Below are positions 32,470 through 41,695 of a stretch of 64,000 nucleotides of DNA, in pieces. The stretch's first letter is position 1. Each line of letters starts with the position of its first letter. Position numbers and translations under genes: made by a program. A model generated the notes under the pieces. The model did no database searches, had not been told where the DNA came from, and saw only the letters and a list, made by a program, of their open reading frames with translations. Source of the stretch: Acidimicrobiales bacterium mtb01 (GTDB lineage Bacteria > Actinomycetota > Acidimicrobiia > Acidimicrobiales > Ilumatobacteraceae); the NCBI GenBank assembly GCA_004379135.1, contig NBNI01000005.1, positions 62,001 to 126,000 of the forward strand, given 5' to 3'.

Positions 32470-33057
32470 TCAGGCGCCGAGCCAGGCCGGGCGCTTCTTC
32501 TCGAACGCGTCGATCTCGCTCGCGTGCTGCATCGTGATGCCGATGTCGTCGAGACCGTTCAGGAACCGGTGCTGGTTCTGCGGCTCCATCGGGAACGACT
32601 CCTTCACACCGGCGGCCGGAACCTCCACCACCAACTTCTCCATGTCGACCACGATCGACGTGGCCGGATCGGATTCGATGGCCGCCCACACCTTCTCGAC
32701 GCTGTCGAGACCGAGGGCGACGGGGACGAGTCCGTTCTTGGTGCAGTTGTTGCGGAAGATGTCGCTGAAACTCGGGGCGATCACGGCGTCGAATCCGTAT
32801 TGCTGGATGGCCCACACCGCGTGTTCGCGGCTCGATCCGACGCCGAACGACGGGCCGGCCACGAGAATGGACGCACTGGCGTAGCGCTGATCGTTCAACA
32901 CGAAGTCGCGGTCGTCGCGCCAGGTGGCGAACAGTCCGGCTTCGAAGCCGGTGCGCTCGACGCGCTTCAGCCATTCGGCCGGAATGATCTGGTCGGTGTC
33001 GACATCGCTGCGGCGCAGCGGAATTCCGCGGCCGGTGAGGACTCGTACGCTCTTCAT
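32470..33057 (-). CDS. leuD: 3-Isopropylmalate dehydratase small subunit
   Basis: A 195-residue swivel-domain subunit with GRGIPLRRSDVDTDQIIPAEWLKR, the substrate loop FGVGSSREHAVWAIQ and FSDIFRNNCTKNGLVPV. With LeuC it isomerises 2- to 3-isopropylmalate in leucine synthesis. Separated from leuC by 37 bp on the same strand, a usual leuCD operon. Convergent with the helicase gene. Confidence 0.95.
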   Translation of the reverse strand: MKSVRVLTGRGIPLRRSDVDTDQIIPAEWLKRVERTGFEAGLFATWRDDRDFVLNDQRYASASILVAGPSFGVGSSREHAVWAIQQYGFDAVIAPSFSDIFRNNCTKNGLVPVALGLDSVEKVWAAIESDPATSIVVDMEKLVVEVPAAGVKESFPMEPQNQHRFLNGLDDIGITMQHASEIDAFEKKRPAWLGA

Positions 33058-33094
33058 CGTTCGTCTCGTTTCGTTCGTCTCGGTTCGTGTCGGT

Positions 33095-34498
33095 TCAGTT
33101 CAGATCGGCCGGGGCGGCGAAGCGGCCGACCACCGCGGTGGCGGCGGCGACAGCGGGGGACACGAGGTGCGTGCGTCCACCGCGGCCCTGGCGGCCTTCG
33201 AAGTTGCGGTTGCTTGTGCTCGCGGCGCGCTCGCCCGGTGCGAGTTTGTCGGGGTTCATGGCCAGGCACATCGAGCAACCCGGCTCGCGCCATTCGGCGC
33301 CGGCGGCGGTGAAGATCGTGTGCAATCCCTCGGCTTCGGCTTGCTGCTTCACGGCGTGGCTACCCGGGACGATGAGCGCGCGCTTCACGGAGATCTTGCG
33401 ACCGGCCAGCACGTCGGCGGCGGCGCGCAGGTCTTCGATACGGCTGTTGGTGCACGATCCGATGAACACGGTGTCGACCGTGACGTCGCGCATGCGTTGG
33501 CCGGGTGTCAGTCCCATGTATTCGAGGGCACGGGCCACCGTCTCACGGGTGGTCGCATCGCTGAAGTCGTCGGGTGACGGAACGTTCGCGTCGATGCTCG
33601 CCACCTGTCCGGGGTTGGTGCCCCAACTCACGTGCGGCGACAGCGCGGCGGCGTCGAGCGACACTTCTTTGTCGAAGCGGGCGCCGGCATCGGTGGCCAA
33701 CGCACGCCAGGCGTCGAGCGCCTGCTCCCACTTCTTGCCCTTGGGCGCGTGCTCGCGGCCCTCGAGATACGCGAAGGTGGTGTCGTCGGGTGCGATGAGC
33801 CCGGCCTTCGCGCCGGCTTCGATGCTCATGTTGCACACGGTCATGCGACCTTCCATCGACAGCGAGCGAATGGCCGAGCCGCGGTACTCGATCACGTGGC
33901 CGATACCGCCGCCGGTTCCGATCTTTCCGATCACCGCGAGGATGACGTCCTTGGCCGTGACTCCGGCCGGCAGCGTGCCGTCGACGTTCACCGACATCCA
34001 CTTCGGTCGGCTCTGCGGAAGCGTCTGCGTGGCGAGGACGTGCTCGACCTCGCTCGTTCCGATTCCGAAGGCGAGTGCGCCGAACGCACCATGCGTGGCG
34101 GTGTGGCTGTCGCCGCACACGATGGTCATGCCGGGAAGCGTGCGTCCCTGCTCGGGTCCGATCACGTGCACGATGCCCTGACGCGCGTCGCCCATCGAGT
34201 AGAGCTCGAGGCCGAACTCCTTGGCGTTGCTGCGGAGCACTTCCACCTGACGGGCCGAGATCGGGTCGGCGATGGGGAGGTGGATGTTCTCGGTCGGCAC
34301 GTTGTGGTCTTCGGTGGCCAGCGTGAGATCGGGGCGGCGCACCGGACGGCCCGACAGGCGCAGACCGTCGAAGGCCTGCGGACTGGTGACCTCGTGCAGG
34401 AGATGCAGATCGATGTAGAGGAGGTCGGGTTCGCCCGGTGCCGAATGCACCACGTGGGCGTCCCACACCTTCTGCGGGAGGGTGGTCGGTTGGCTCAT
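33095..34498 (-). CDS. leuC: 3-Isopropylmalate dehydratase large subunit
   Basis: A 467-residue aconitase-family subunit with the three [4Fe-4S] cysteines in [13 protein letters not shown] and in [10 protein letters not shown], plus [35 protein letters not shown]. Start ATG after GAGGGAGAA. First gene of leuC-leuD. A divergent IclR regulator and a palindrome at 34537-34551 lie directly upstream, the classical actinobacterial layout for leucine control. Confidence 0.97.
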   Translation of the reverse strand: MSQPTTLPQKVWDAHVVHSAPGEPDLLYIDLHLLHEVTSPQAFDGLRLSGRPVRRPDLTLATEDHNVPTENIHLPIADPISARQVEVLRSNAKEFGLELYSMGDARQGIVHVIGPEQGRTLPGMTIVCGDSHTATHGAFGALAFGIGTSEVEHVLATQTLPQSRPKWMSVNVDGTLPAGVTAKDVILAVIGKIGTGGGIGHVIEYRGSAIRSLSMEGRMTVCNMSIEAGAKAGLIAPDDTTFAYLEGREHAPKGKKWEQALDAWRALATDAGARFDKEVSLDAAALSPHVSWGTNPGQVASIDANVPSPDDFSDATTRETVARALEYMGLTPGQRMRDVTVDTVFIGSCTNSRIEDLRAAADVLAGRKISVKRALIVPGSHAVKQQAEAEGLHTIFTAAGAEWREPGCSMCLAMNPDKLAPGERAASTSNRNFEGRQGRGGRTHLVSPAVAAATAVVGRFAAPADLN

Positions 34499-34536
34499 GG
34501 GTTCTCCCTCGCCCCACCGAGGCTCGTGAAACGGAG

Positions 34537-34551
34537 TCTCACATAGTGGGA
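34537..34551. promoter_or_regulatory. Probable IclR (LtbR/NdgR-type) operator between leuC and its regulator
   Basis: TCTCAC-ATA-GTGGGA is a palindrome with one mismatch, midway in the 68-bp divergent gap. TAGGCT (34552-34557) next to it can serve as -10 of the regulator gene (9 nt before its ATG). Binding here could block both promoters. Confidence 0.6.
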
Positions 34552-34566
34552 TAGGCTTCCTGAATC

Positions 34567-35217
34567 ATGGACATGGTATCGGGGGTCGGAGTACTCGACA
34601 AGGTCGCCACGGTGTGGCGCGCCCTCGAACGGGCCGGATCGTTGTCGCTGGCCGATCTCACGGTGGCCACGGGCATTCCGCGCGCAACGCTGCATCGCCT
34701 GGCCGTGGCGATGGAGACCCAAGGCCTGCTGCGCCGCGATCCGCAGGGCGAGTTCTGCCTGGGCTGGTGGCTCGTGTCGCTCGGCCATGCCGCCGAGAGC
34801 GCGTTCCCGTTGGTCGCGCTGGCGCGGCCGATCCTCGAAGACCTGCGCGACACCACGGGTGAGAGCGTTCAGTTGTACGTGCGCGAGGCCGACGCGCGAC
34901 GTTGTGTCGTGTCGCTCGAATCGACGCACGGCTTGCGTTGGATCGTCCCCGAAGGGGCACTGCTTCCGCTGTCGGCTGGTTCGGCCGGGCACGTTCTCGA
35001 TGGTGCGGCCGTCAACAAGCGCGGATGGGTCGCGAGCGTGGGTGAACGCGAAGCGGGCGTCGCATCGGTGAGCGCACCGGTGCGTACTCGCGACGGTGCG
35101 GTGCGGGCGGCCGTGAGCCTGAGCGGGCCGATCGAACGCGTGTCGGCCGATCCGGGCAAGAAGTACGGCTCCGCCGTGGTCGATGCGGCCGCCGCATTGG
35201 CCGCGCTCATCGGCTGA
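34567..35217 (+). CDS. IclR family transcriptional regulator (LtbR/NdgR-like)
   Basis: A 216-residue regulator: winged helix-turn-helix (LDKVATVWRALERAGSLSLADLTVATGIPRATLHRLAVAMETQGLLRR) and a shortened IclR effector domain (LVALARPILEDLRDTTGESVQLYVRE, VSVSAPVRT-like segment, AAVSLSGPIERVS). The divergent position from leuCD and the size match LtbR of Corynebacterium and NdgR of Streptomyces, which control leucine genes. Predicted to bind the palindrome at 34537-34551. Confidence 0.88.
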   Translation: MDMVSGVGVLDKVATVWRALERAGSLSLADLTVATGIPRATLHRLAVAMETQGLLRRDPQGEFCLGWWLVSLGHAAESAFPLVALARPILEDLRDTTGESVQLYVREADARRCVVSLESTHGLRWIVPEGALLPLSAGSAGHVLDGAAVNKRGWVASVGEREAGVASVSAPVRTRDGAVRAAVSLSGPIERVSADPGKKYGSAVVDAAAALAALIG

Positions 35218-35284
35218 CGACGCGGCAACGCGTTCGTCGATGACGGCGACTCCGTCGCGGGGCTCGGAGGCTCACACTCTCCGC

Positions 35285-35767
35285 ATGTCCGACACCCGTG
35301 TCACACCCTTGTCGATCGCCGAATGGGTCGACTCCGATCTCCACGAATCACTCGCCGAGACCATGCGCTACCGCGCGGCCCGCGTGTTCGCCGTACGTTC
35401 TGACGGGCCCGATCTCGAACGCGAACTGGTCGACAGCGATTCCGACCCGTACCGATTGCTCACGCGTATTCCGGTCTGGCGCCCGGTCGACGCCTTGTGC
35501 CTCGTGATGACGGGTTGGATGTCGCGCATCGACATCGACGACGACGATCCGGGTGACGATCTCGACGACGTGCTCGACGACTCGCGCGAGCGCGTCCGCG
35601 TGACCGCGGCCGTGAACGATCAAGGTGTGTCGGTGGTGGTGCGCCGCTGGGATCTCGAAGGCCGAACCGATTCGTTCGCCGATGGTGGCGAGGGAATCTT
35701 CCCCGAGGCGTTGCGCGTGTGGTGGACCGCGTTCGACGCGGTCAGAAGGCAGCCAGAAGGTCGATGA
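35285..35767 (+). CDS. Hypothetical protein (160 aa)
   Basis: A 160-residue soluble protein I do not recognise. It has an N-terminal helical part (PLSIAEWVDSDLHESLAETMRYRAARVFAV), a very acidic centre (DIDDDDPGDDLDDVLDD) and a beta-rich C-terminus (VRVTAAVNDQGVSVVVRRWDLEG). ATG 35285 (MSDTRVT) is chosen over an upstream frame extension. It follows the IclR gene by 67 bp on the same strand and overlaps the convergent FKBP gene by 26 bp. Confidence 0.6.
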   Translation: MSDTRVTPLSIAEWVDSDLHESLAETMRYRAARVFAVRSDGPDLERELVDSDSDPYRLLTRIPVWRPVDALCLVMTGWMSRIDIDDDDPGDDLDDVLDDSRERVRVTAAVNDQGVSVVVRRWDLEGRTDSFADGGEGIFPEALRVWWTAFDAVRRQPEGR

Positions 35768-36632
35768 CCACGATCACGTCGGTGCTCTCGGGCAACCCGA
35801 TCTGCTGCTGACCCTCGGCTCCCCAGGCCTGTTCGAACGGGATGTGCGCCTGACGGCGCCCGCCGACCCTCATTCCAACCAGGGCTTCGAGAAGACCGGG
35901 CAGGGTGCCGCCTTCCTCGAGATCGAACGTGACCGGCTGCGGATCCTTCCACGTGCTCACGATCTGCTCGCCGGTGTCGGCGCGGAAGGCGAGGAGTTGA
36001 AGGACGACGGTCATGCCCATCTCGGCCGCGGTGCCGTCGCCCTCGTTCAGATCGGTGACGGCGAGTTCGTCGATGTTGTCGGTGGCATCCACCGTGATGC
36101 TCGGTTCGTCGTCGGCCGATGTGGCCGGAACCACCGCGACCGCGTCGACCACGAACGAAATGGCGTCGCCCGCTTTGATGATGTCGCCGGCACCGGTGTC
36201 GCCGTAGGCGAGGTCGGCCGGGATGTCGAGTTGGCGGCGACCACCGGCCTTGATGCCCACGAGTCCTTTCTCCCAACCCGCGATGACCGAACCCGAGCCG
36301 AGTGTGACGGCGAAGGGTGACTGGCCGAAGTTGCCGTCGAAGCGCGTGCCGTCCTTGGTGAGGACGCCCACGTAGTACACGAACACGGTGTCGCCTTCGG
36401 CCGCGGCGGCGCCCTCGCCTTCGGTGACGTCGGTGATCACGAGCTCGGTGGGGAGAGAGGCCGGCAGACTCACGCTCGGTTCGTCGGCGTCCATCATCGG
36501 ATCGCCCATCGTCACGTCGACGACCGAATCGGTGCCGTCGTTCGCCGCGTCGTCACTCGATGAATCGCCTCCGCACGAAGCGAGAACGACGAGCGAAGCG
36601 ACGACGAGTGCGGAGATGCGGCGAGACGACAT
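35742..36632 (-). CDS. FKBP-type peptidyl-prolyl isomerase, tandem-domain lipoprotein
   Basis: A 296-residue exported lipoprotein: signal peptide ending in a lipobox LASC (Cys about residue 20), a disordered acidic linker, then two FKBP domains. The first (about 60-165) has GDTVFVYYVGVLTKDGTRFDGNFGQSPFAVTLGSGSVIAGWEKGLVGIKAGGRR; the second (about 190-296) is more divergent but keeps PGLLEALVGMRVGGRRQAHIP. It should catalyse prolyl isomerisation outside the membrane. 10 bp downstream of the ubiB-like gene end on its own strand. Confidence 0.88.
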   Translation of the reverse strand: MSSRRISALVVASLVVLASCGGDSSSDDAANDGTDSVVDVTMGDPMMDADEPSVSLPASLPTELVITDVTEGEGAAAAEGDTVFVYYVGVLTKDGTRFDGNFGQSPFAVTLGSGSVIAGWEKGLVGIKAGGRRQLDIPADLAYGDTGAGDIIKAGDAISFVVDAVAVVPATSADDEPSITVDATDNIDELAVTDLNEGDGTAAEMGMTVVLQLLAFRADTGEQIVSTWKDPQPVTFDLEEGGTLPGLLEALVGMRVGGRRQAHIPFEQAWGAEGQQQIGLPESTDVIVVIDLLAAF

Positions 36633-36642
36633 TCGGCCGAGG

Positions 36643-38115
36643 CTAGTGCCGCGACGCGGCCCACTCGGCTTCGGCCCGGCCCAACTCGGTGCTGGGTGCA
36701 CCGTTGGCGAATGGCCACAGTTCCTCGGCGATGCGTCGGTAATTGCCGGTCGCGCCGAGTTCGCCGAGGATGGCGTACAGGCCGAGGTTGATGCGCTGGA
36801 TGAACACGAACGCGCGCGGCACCGTGGCGTACTGCGCGATCGGGCTCGACCGGTCGAACGTGTGTCGCACGATGCCCGACGCGTACGACGGCGTCCATGT
36901 GATGGTGCGGTTCTCGCGCACCGGCTCATAGAAACGGCCGAAATACGTGCCCACGTCGTCGGTCTCGACCGGTGCGTCGAGCTTGAGCATGCCGGCGTTC
37001 TCGAGAACGTCGCGGAAGGTGGGAATGTCGTTCTCGTAGGCGGCCGACTTCACCATCGCGATGAAGGTGGTCATCTCGTCGTCGGTGAAGTGCTTCACGA
37101 GTCCGTAGTCGAGGAACGTGACGGTGCCGTCCTCGTGGAATATGTAGTTGCCCGGGTGCGGATCGCCGTTGAACTTGTGCATTCCGTAGAGGCTCCGGAA
37201 CACGAAGCGGAACAGCACCTCGGCCACGCGATCGCGGTACTCCTGCGGCTGCTGTTGCACCCACGACCACGGCCGGCCCACAACGAGTTCGGACGTGATC
37301 ACGCGAGAAGTGCTGAGCGACGGGATCACCGCGGGCACCTTGATGAACGGATGGCCGCGGAACCAGTCGGCGAACGTCTGCTGATTGCGGGCTTCGATGG
37401 TGTAGTCGAGTTCCTCGCGGATGCGCGTCTTGACCTCGTCCACCATCTCCGAGGGGTCGAGTCCGCTGAAACCCTGCTGCAGAAGGAAACCGAGCAGATC
37501 GGCGTTCTTGAGGTCGGCGTCGATGGCCGCGTCGACACCGGGATACTGGACCTTCACGGCCACCGCGCGTTCGGCGCCGGTGTCGGGGTCGATGATCACC
37601 GCGCGGTGGACCTGTCCGATGGACGCCGCCGCGATCGGTTCGGGATCCCATTCGACGAAGAGTCGTTCGGGAGCTGCACCGAGTTCGCGCTCGATGACCT
37701 CGGCGGCCAGCTCGGCCGACATGGGCGGTGCACTCGACTGCAGTTGCGACAGCGCGGCGCGCAGCGGGGCGGGCAGACCCTCGTCGAGGTAGCTCGCCAT
37801 CTGGCCGAGCTTCATCAACGCGCCCTTCATCTGTCCGAGCCGATCGGCCACCTGTGCGGCCGACTTGAGTTCGGTCTCGTGATCTATCTGCACGCGCCGT
37901 TCGGCTGAGGCGAACAGTTTGCGCGCCGATGCGCTCGCGTACGTGGCGCCCACTCGCACGCCCAACTTCGCGAGTTCGCCGTTGCGGGCTGCCATCGTCC
38001 CGCGTTTGATGGCCGACGGAAGCGGTGCACCGCGACGCCGCCAGGCCGACCAGCCGTAGGCGCCGCCGACGGCGAGGGTCAGCGCCGTGAGACCTCGTGC
38101 GAATCGACTTCTCAT
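36643..38115 (-). CDS. ABC1/UbiB/AarF family atypical kinase
   Basis: A 490-residue ADCK-like protein. It has the KxGQ signature in MKLGQMASYLDEGLP, A-A-S-I-G-Q-V-H in place of the glycine loop, the ATP lysine in VAVKVQYPGV, the catalytic GDPHPGNY and FLDYGLVK. Near the N-terminus is one hydrophobic segment (ALTLAVGGAYGWSAW). UbiB proteins support quinone or isoprenoid lipid metabolism. Its ATG overlaps the stop of the upstream hydrolase (ATGA), so it belongs to a greA-hydrolase-ubiB operon. Confidence 0.88.
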   Translation of the reverse strand: MRSRFARGLTALTLAVGGAYGWSAWRRRGAPLPSAIKRGTMAARNGELAKLGVRVGATYASASARKLFASAERRVQIDHETELKSAAQVADRLGQMKGALMKLGQMASYLDEGLPAPLRAALSQLQSSAPPMSAELAAEVIERELGAAPERLFVEWDPEPIAAASIGQVHRAVIIDPDTGAERAVAVKVQYPGVDAAIDADLKNADLLGFLLQQGFSGLDPSEMVDEVKTRIREELDYTIEARNQQTFADWFRGHPFIKVPAVIPSLSTSRVITSELVVGRPWSWVQQQPQEYRDRVAEVLFRFVFRSLYGMHKFNGDPHPGNYIFHEDGTVTFLDYGLVKHFTDDEMTTFIAMVKSAAYENDIPTFRDVLENAGMLKLDAPVETDDVGTYFGRFYEPVRENRTITWTPSYASGIVRHTFDRSSPIAQYATVPRAFVFIQRINLGLYAILGELGATGNYRRIAEELWPFANGAPSTELGRAEAEWAASRH

Positions 38116-38996
38116 GACGGATCCGGTGCGCGGCGCAGCACCGACTCGACCGAACCGATGATCAGATCGGACATGCGCGCGTGCTGCGATGCGATGGCGT
38201 CGTGTTCGGCGTCGATGCGCACGGCGTCGGCGTCGGGGATGCTCGTGAAGAGTTCGAGTTGGCGATAGGCCGGGACCACCGGGTCGCGCAGTGTGATCAC
38301 GTGCGACGTGGGCACGTCGATGTCGGGCAGCCATTCGGTGGCCGAGAACGATCCGATGGCGTGTCCGGCTTCGAGGATCATGCGCCAGTCGTGCTGCGCG
38401 ACCTGGCTCATGGCCCAGCCGCCCCACTTCTCGGCCTTGCGACGCAGGAACACTCGCTCGGTGATGCGTTCCTTGGTGGCGCTCGGGGTGAGGCGGGCCA
38501 CGGCGCTGAGTCCGGTGAGGCCGAGGAAACTCATGCGCTCGGCGCGGCTGTGCCGGAAGCTGCCCGCGGTCGCGCACAGCACCAGGCCGCGCACGATCGG
38601 TCGGTGGCGCCGCCACATCAGAAGTGCGACGGGTCCGCCCATCGAGTAGCCGACGGGAATCACCGGACCGAGTTCGAGTTCGTTGACGAGGCAGGCCGCG
38701 TCGTCGGCGCAGTCGGACAGACGGAACGGCTTGCGCGATCTGATGCCGCGACCGTGGCCGCGGTGATCGAGGGCGACGATTCGGAAGTGCTCGCCGAGTC
38801 GCTCGTACGCGCCGAACCAGTTGAGATCGGCGGTGGCGGTCCAGCCGTGGAGGAGCAGCAACGTGGGTGCGTCGGGACGCGGGCCGGGAAGTTCGCGGAT
38901 GAACGTCGTGCCGCGGCCCGGCAGTTCGATTTCTCGCCCGGGCGGCAGCGGTGGAGCCAGCGGTTCGCTCTGCAGCGTGGGCGACTCGTTGCTCAC
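38112..38996 (-). CDS. Alpha/beta hydrolase
   Basis: A 294-residue hydrolase: LLLLHGWTATADLNWFGAYERL oxyanion region, DHRGHGRG, nucleophile elbow VGYSMGGPVALLMWRRH (Ser about residue 123), and a C-terminal IDAEHDAI that provides the histidine. GTG 38996 overlaps the greA stop (GTGA) and its stop overlaps the ubiB-like ATG, so all three are translationally coupled. Substrate unknown. Confidence 0.85.
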   Translation of the reverse strand: MSNESPTLQSEPLAPPLPPGREIELPGRGTTFIRELPGPRPDAPTLLLLHGWTATADLNWFGAYERLGEHFRIVALDHRGHGRGIRSRKPFRLSDCADDAACLVNELELGPVIPVGYSMGGPVALLMWRRHRPIVRGLVLCATAGSFRHSRAERMSFLGLTGLSAVARLTPSATKERITERVFLRRKAEKWGGWAMSQVAQHDWRMILEAGHAIGSFSATEWLPDIDVPTSHVITLRDPVVPAYRQLELFTSIPDADAVRIDAEHDAIASQHARMSDLIIGSVESVLRRAPDPS

Positions 38997-39463
38997 GGGA
39001 GTTCGACGCTGACGATCACAACGCTGAGCGTGTGTCCGTTGGGCGTCGTGTAGGAGCACGTCTCGTTCACGCGTCTGTCAGTGACCGCCTTGCCGAGAGC
39101 CGACTCGGGCGTCATCGTGGCCGCACCTTCGTAGCGCTCCTCGTGCGAGCCGAAGTAGTAGGTCTCGGGTTCGTCGCCGTCGATCGAGAGTGTGACGAGC
39201 TTGCCGGGCCCCACGACGTCGCCGTCGTCGGCCTCGACGATCTCGTGATTCTCGAGAATCGATTCGAGATGCCGGATGCGGCCCTCCATGTGGCCCTGCT
39301 CGTCCTTGGCGGCGTGGTAGTCGCCGTTCTCGGACAGGTCGCCCAGTTCGCGGGCGCGCTCGATCTTGTTGGCCACTTCGATGCGGCCGCGCGTCGTCAG
39401 GTCGTGGTGTTCGGCCTGGAGACGCTCGAGAGCCGACTTGGTGAGGTGGTGGACCTTCGCCAT
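38993..39463 (-). CDS. greA: Transcription elongation factor GreA
   Basis: A 156-residue GreA: N-terminal coiled coil (LTKSALERLQAEHHDLTTRGRIEVANKIERARELGDLSENGDYHAAKDEQGHMEGRIRHLESIL) with the acidic tip D-x-x-E-N-x-D-Y that induces RNA cleavage in backtracked polymerase, then the FKBP-like C-terminal domain (ESALGKAVTDRRVNE). First gene of a coupled operon with the hydrolase and ubiB-like genes. Confidence 0.95.
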   Translation of the reverse strand: MAKVHHLTKSALERLQAEHHDLTTRGRIEVANKIERARELGDLSENGDYHAAKDEQGHMEGRIRHLESILENHEIVEADDGDVVGPGKLVTLSIDGDEPETYYFGSHEERYEGAATMTPESALGKAVTDRRVNETCSYTTPNGHTLSVVIVSVELP

Positions 39464-39552
39464 GTCGAACAGGGTAACGGTGCTTCTCGGGGGTTGAGAC
39501 GGCGGACCGGGAATGGCCACCTCGCCGTGTACGCCCGTACGCTGTGACCTCT

Positions 39553-40545
39553 ATGACGCACAAGTTGGCAGTGATCGGCGGCGACGGAATCGGACCCGAA
39601 GTGACCGCGGTCGCTCTCGACGTGGTGCGCGCGACCGGCGTCGACATCGCCACCACCGACTTCGATCTCGGCGGAGCTCGCTACCTCCGCGACGGTGAGG
39701 TGCTCTCGGACGCGACGCTCGATCAACTGCGCGGCTTCGACGCGATCCTCCTCGGCGCCGTGGGCACACCCGCCGTGCCACCCGGAGTCATCGAGCGCGG
39801 CCTGCTGCTCAAGATGCGGTTCGAACTCGACCTCTACGTGAACCAGCGGCCGTTCGTGGGCACCGCCCCCGGCCATTCGAAGCCGCACGATTTCATCGTG
39901 ATCCGCGAGAACACCGAGGGGCCGTACGTGGGCGAAGGCGGCGTGTTGCGTCGCGGTACGCCGAACGAGGTGGCCACGCAGGGAAGCGTCAACACGCGAT
40001 TCGGCGTCGAGCGGTGCATCCGCTACGCGTTCGAACTGGCCGCGCGGCGCGAGCGCAAGCACGTGACCCTCGTGCACAAGACCAACGTGCTCACGTTCGC
40101 CGGAAATCTCTGGGAGCGCACGTTCAACGAAGTCGCCAGCCAGTATCCGGGCGTCGGCACGGCCTACAACCACGTCGACGCCGCGTGCATCTACTTCGTG
40201 CAGGATCCGCATCGTTACGACGTGATCGTGACCGACAACTTGTTCGGCGACATCCTCACCGATCTCGGTGGAGCGGTGTCGGGCGGTATCGGTCTGGCGT
40301 CGTCGGCCAATCTCAATCCGGCTCGCACGGGTCCGTCGATGTTCGAACCCGTTCACGGTTCGGCTCCCGACATCGTGGGCACGGGCAAGGCCAATCCGAC
40401 CGCCGCAATCCTGTCGGCGGCGCTCATGCTCGATTTCCTCTGCGAAACGTCGGCGGCCGATCGCATTCGCGCGGCTTGCGCCGAACCGGCCAGCGGTTCG
40501 ACCACCGAAATCGGTCGCGCCATCATCGGTCGACTCGCCCGCTGA
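39553..40545 (+). CDS. leuB: 3-Isopropylmalate dehydrogenase
   Basis: A 330-residue beta-decarboxylating dehydrogenase: [21 protein letters not shown], the substrate loop [28 protein letters not shown], the metal site [26 protein letters not shown], and [11 protein letters not shown]...[15 protein letters not shown]. It gives 2-ketoisocaproate for leucine. I prefer ATG 39553 to the GTG three codons upstream; a TACGCT box lies 9 nt before it. ilvE follows 70 bp later. Confidence 0.93.
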   Translation: MTHKLAVIGGDGIGPEVTAVALDVVRATGVDIATTDFDLGGARYLRDGEVLSDATLDQLRGFDAILLGAVGTPAVPPGVIERGLLLKMRFELDLYVNQRPFVGTAPGHSKPHDFIVIRENTEGPYVGEGGVLRRGTPNEVATQGSVNTRFGVERCIRYAFELAARRERKHVTLVHKTNVLTFAGNLWERTFNEVASQYPGVGTAYNHVDAACIYFVQDPHRYDVIVTDNLFGDILTDLGGAVSGGIGLASSANLNPARTGPSMFEPVHGSAPDIVGTGKANPTAAILSAALMLDFLCETSAADRIRAACAEPASGSTTEIGRAIIGRLAR

Positions 40546-40615
40546 GCACTATTCACGGTGCCTGGTCGCCCCGGTAGGGGATACCGTTACGGCCACTACT
40601 CGAACGGAGAAGAAG

Positions 40616-41536
40616 ATGCCCACCCTGATCCCGACTCCCAAGATCTGGATGAACGGAAAGCTCGTCGACTGGGACAAGGCGCAGGTGCACGTACTCACTC
40701 ACACGCTGCACTACGGCACGGGCGTGTTCGAGGGGATTCGCGCGTACGAGACGAAGAGCGGTACGGCCATCTTCCGTCTGACCGAGCACATCGAGCGCCT
40801 GTTCCGCAGTGCGCACATCCTCGGCATGGACATTCCGTATTCGGTCGACGAGTTGATCTCGGCCACCAAGGAGACCGTCGCCAGCACCGGTCTGGCGTCG
40901 TGCTACGTGCGTCCGATCGCGTACTACGGGTACGGCGAGATGGGTCTCAACACGCTGCCGTGCAAGGTCGACGTCGCCATCGCCTGCTGGCCGTGGGGCG
41001 CGTACCTCGGTGACGACGCGCTTTCGAAGGGCGTGCGCATGAAGATCTCGTCGTGGACGCGGCACGATCACAACACCATGCCGCCGGCGGCCAAGACCGT
41101 GGGCAACTACGTCAACTCGTCGCTCGCCAAGGTGGAGGCTCTCAAGGCCGGTTACGACGAGGCGATCATGCTCGCACCCAACGGCCTGGTCGCCGAGTGC
41201 ACCGGCGAGAACATCTTCGTGAAGCGCAACGGCATCGTGCTCACGCCGCCGTTGTCGGCCGGTGCGCTCGAGGGCATCACGCAGAACACGGTCATGACCC
41301 TGGCTCGCGATCTGGGGATCGACATGCGCGTCGACAACCTCGCCCGCAGCGACCTGTACATCGCGGACGAGATCTTCGTGTGCGGAACCGCCGCCGAAGT
41401 GAGCGCAGTCAATTCGGTCGATGACCGCACGGTGCCGTGCCCGGGTCCGGTCACGACCGAGATCGGTCAGCTGTACGGCAAGGTGGTGCGGGGCGAATTC
41501 GCCAAGTACCAGTCCTGGTGCGAACTCGCCAAGTAA
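40616..41536 (+). CDS. ilvE: Branched-chain amino acid aminotransferase
   Basis: A 306-residue fold-type IV aminotransferase: KIWMNGKLVDWDKAQVHVLTHTLHYGTGVFEGIRAYET, PLP lysine in KTVGNYVNSSLAK (Lys160), ECTGENIFVKRNGIVLTPPLSAGALEGITQ and FVCGTAAEVSAVNSVDDR. It performs the last step of leucine, isoleucine and valine synthesis. A GAGAAGAAG ribosome site precedes ATG 40616, and TACCGT (40582-40587) may be its -10. A long inverted repeat follows its stop. Confidence 0.95.
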   Translation: MPTLIPTPKIWMNGKLVDWDKAQVHVLTHTLHYGTGVFEGIRAYETKSGTAIFRLTEHIERLFRSAHILGMDIPYSVDELISATKETVASTGLASCYVRPIAYYGYGEMGLNTLPCKVDVAIACWPWGAYLGDDALSKGVRMKISSWTRHDHNTMPPAAKTVGNYVNSSLAKVEALKAGYDEAIMLAPNGLVAECTGENIFVKRNGIVLTPPLSAGALEGITQNTVMTLARDLGIDMRVDNLARSDLYIADEIFVCGTAAEVSAVNSVDDRTVPCPGPVTTEIGQLYGKVVRGEFAKYQSWCELAK

Positions 41537-41685
41537 CCCTGTGGTTCTGGTGACTGAAAGTCACCGCATAGGTGACCAACTCGCACCAGAAAATCCGCCT
41601 CGCGGCCGTCAGGCCCCCGAAGCGCCCGAATCTGGTTGGACTTCGTCCCCTATGCGGTGACTTTCAGTCACCAGAACCACAAGGG
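41537..41685. repeat. Long inverted repeat between ilvE and the ureohydrolase gene
   Basis: Two perfect 32-bp arms, 41541-41572 and 41649-41680, extend further through CCCT/AGGG with one bulged base. They enclose 76 bp with an inner imperfect pairing (CCAAC...CCAGA with TCTGGTTGG). Each arm itself contains the palindrome GGTGACT-GAA-AGTCACC. It sits exactly between two convergent genes, so it may terminate both. The size and nested palindromes also suggest a small non-autonomous repeat element. No flanking target duplication is evident. Confidence 0.85.
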
Positions 41686-41695
41686 GTGGTGAGGG

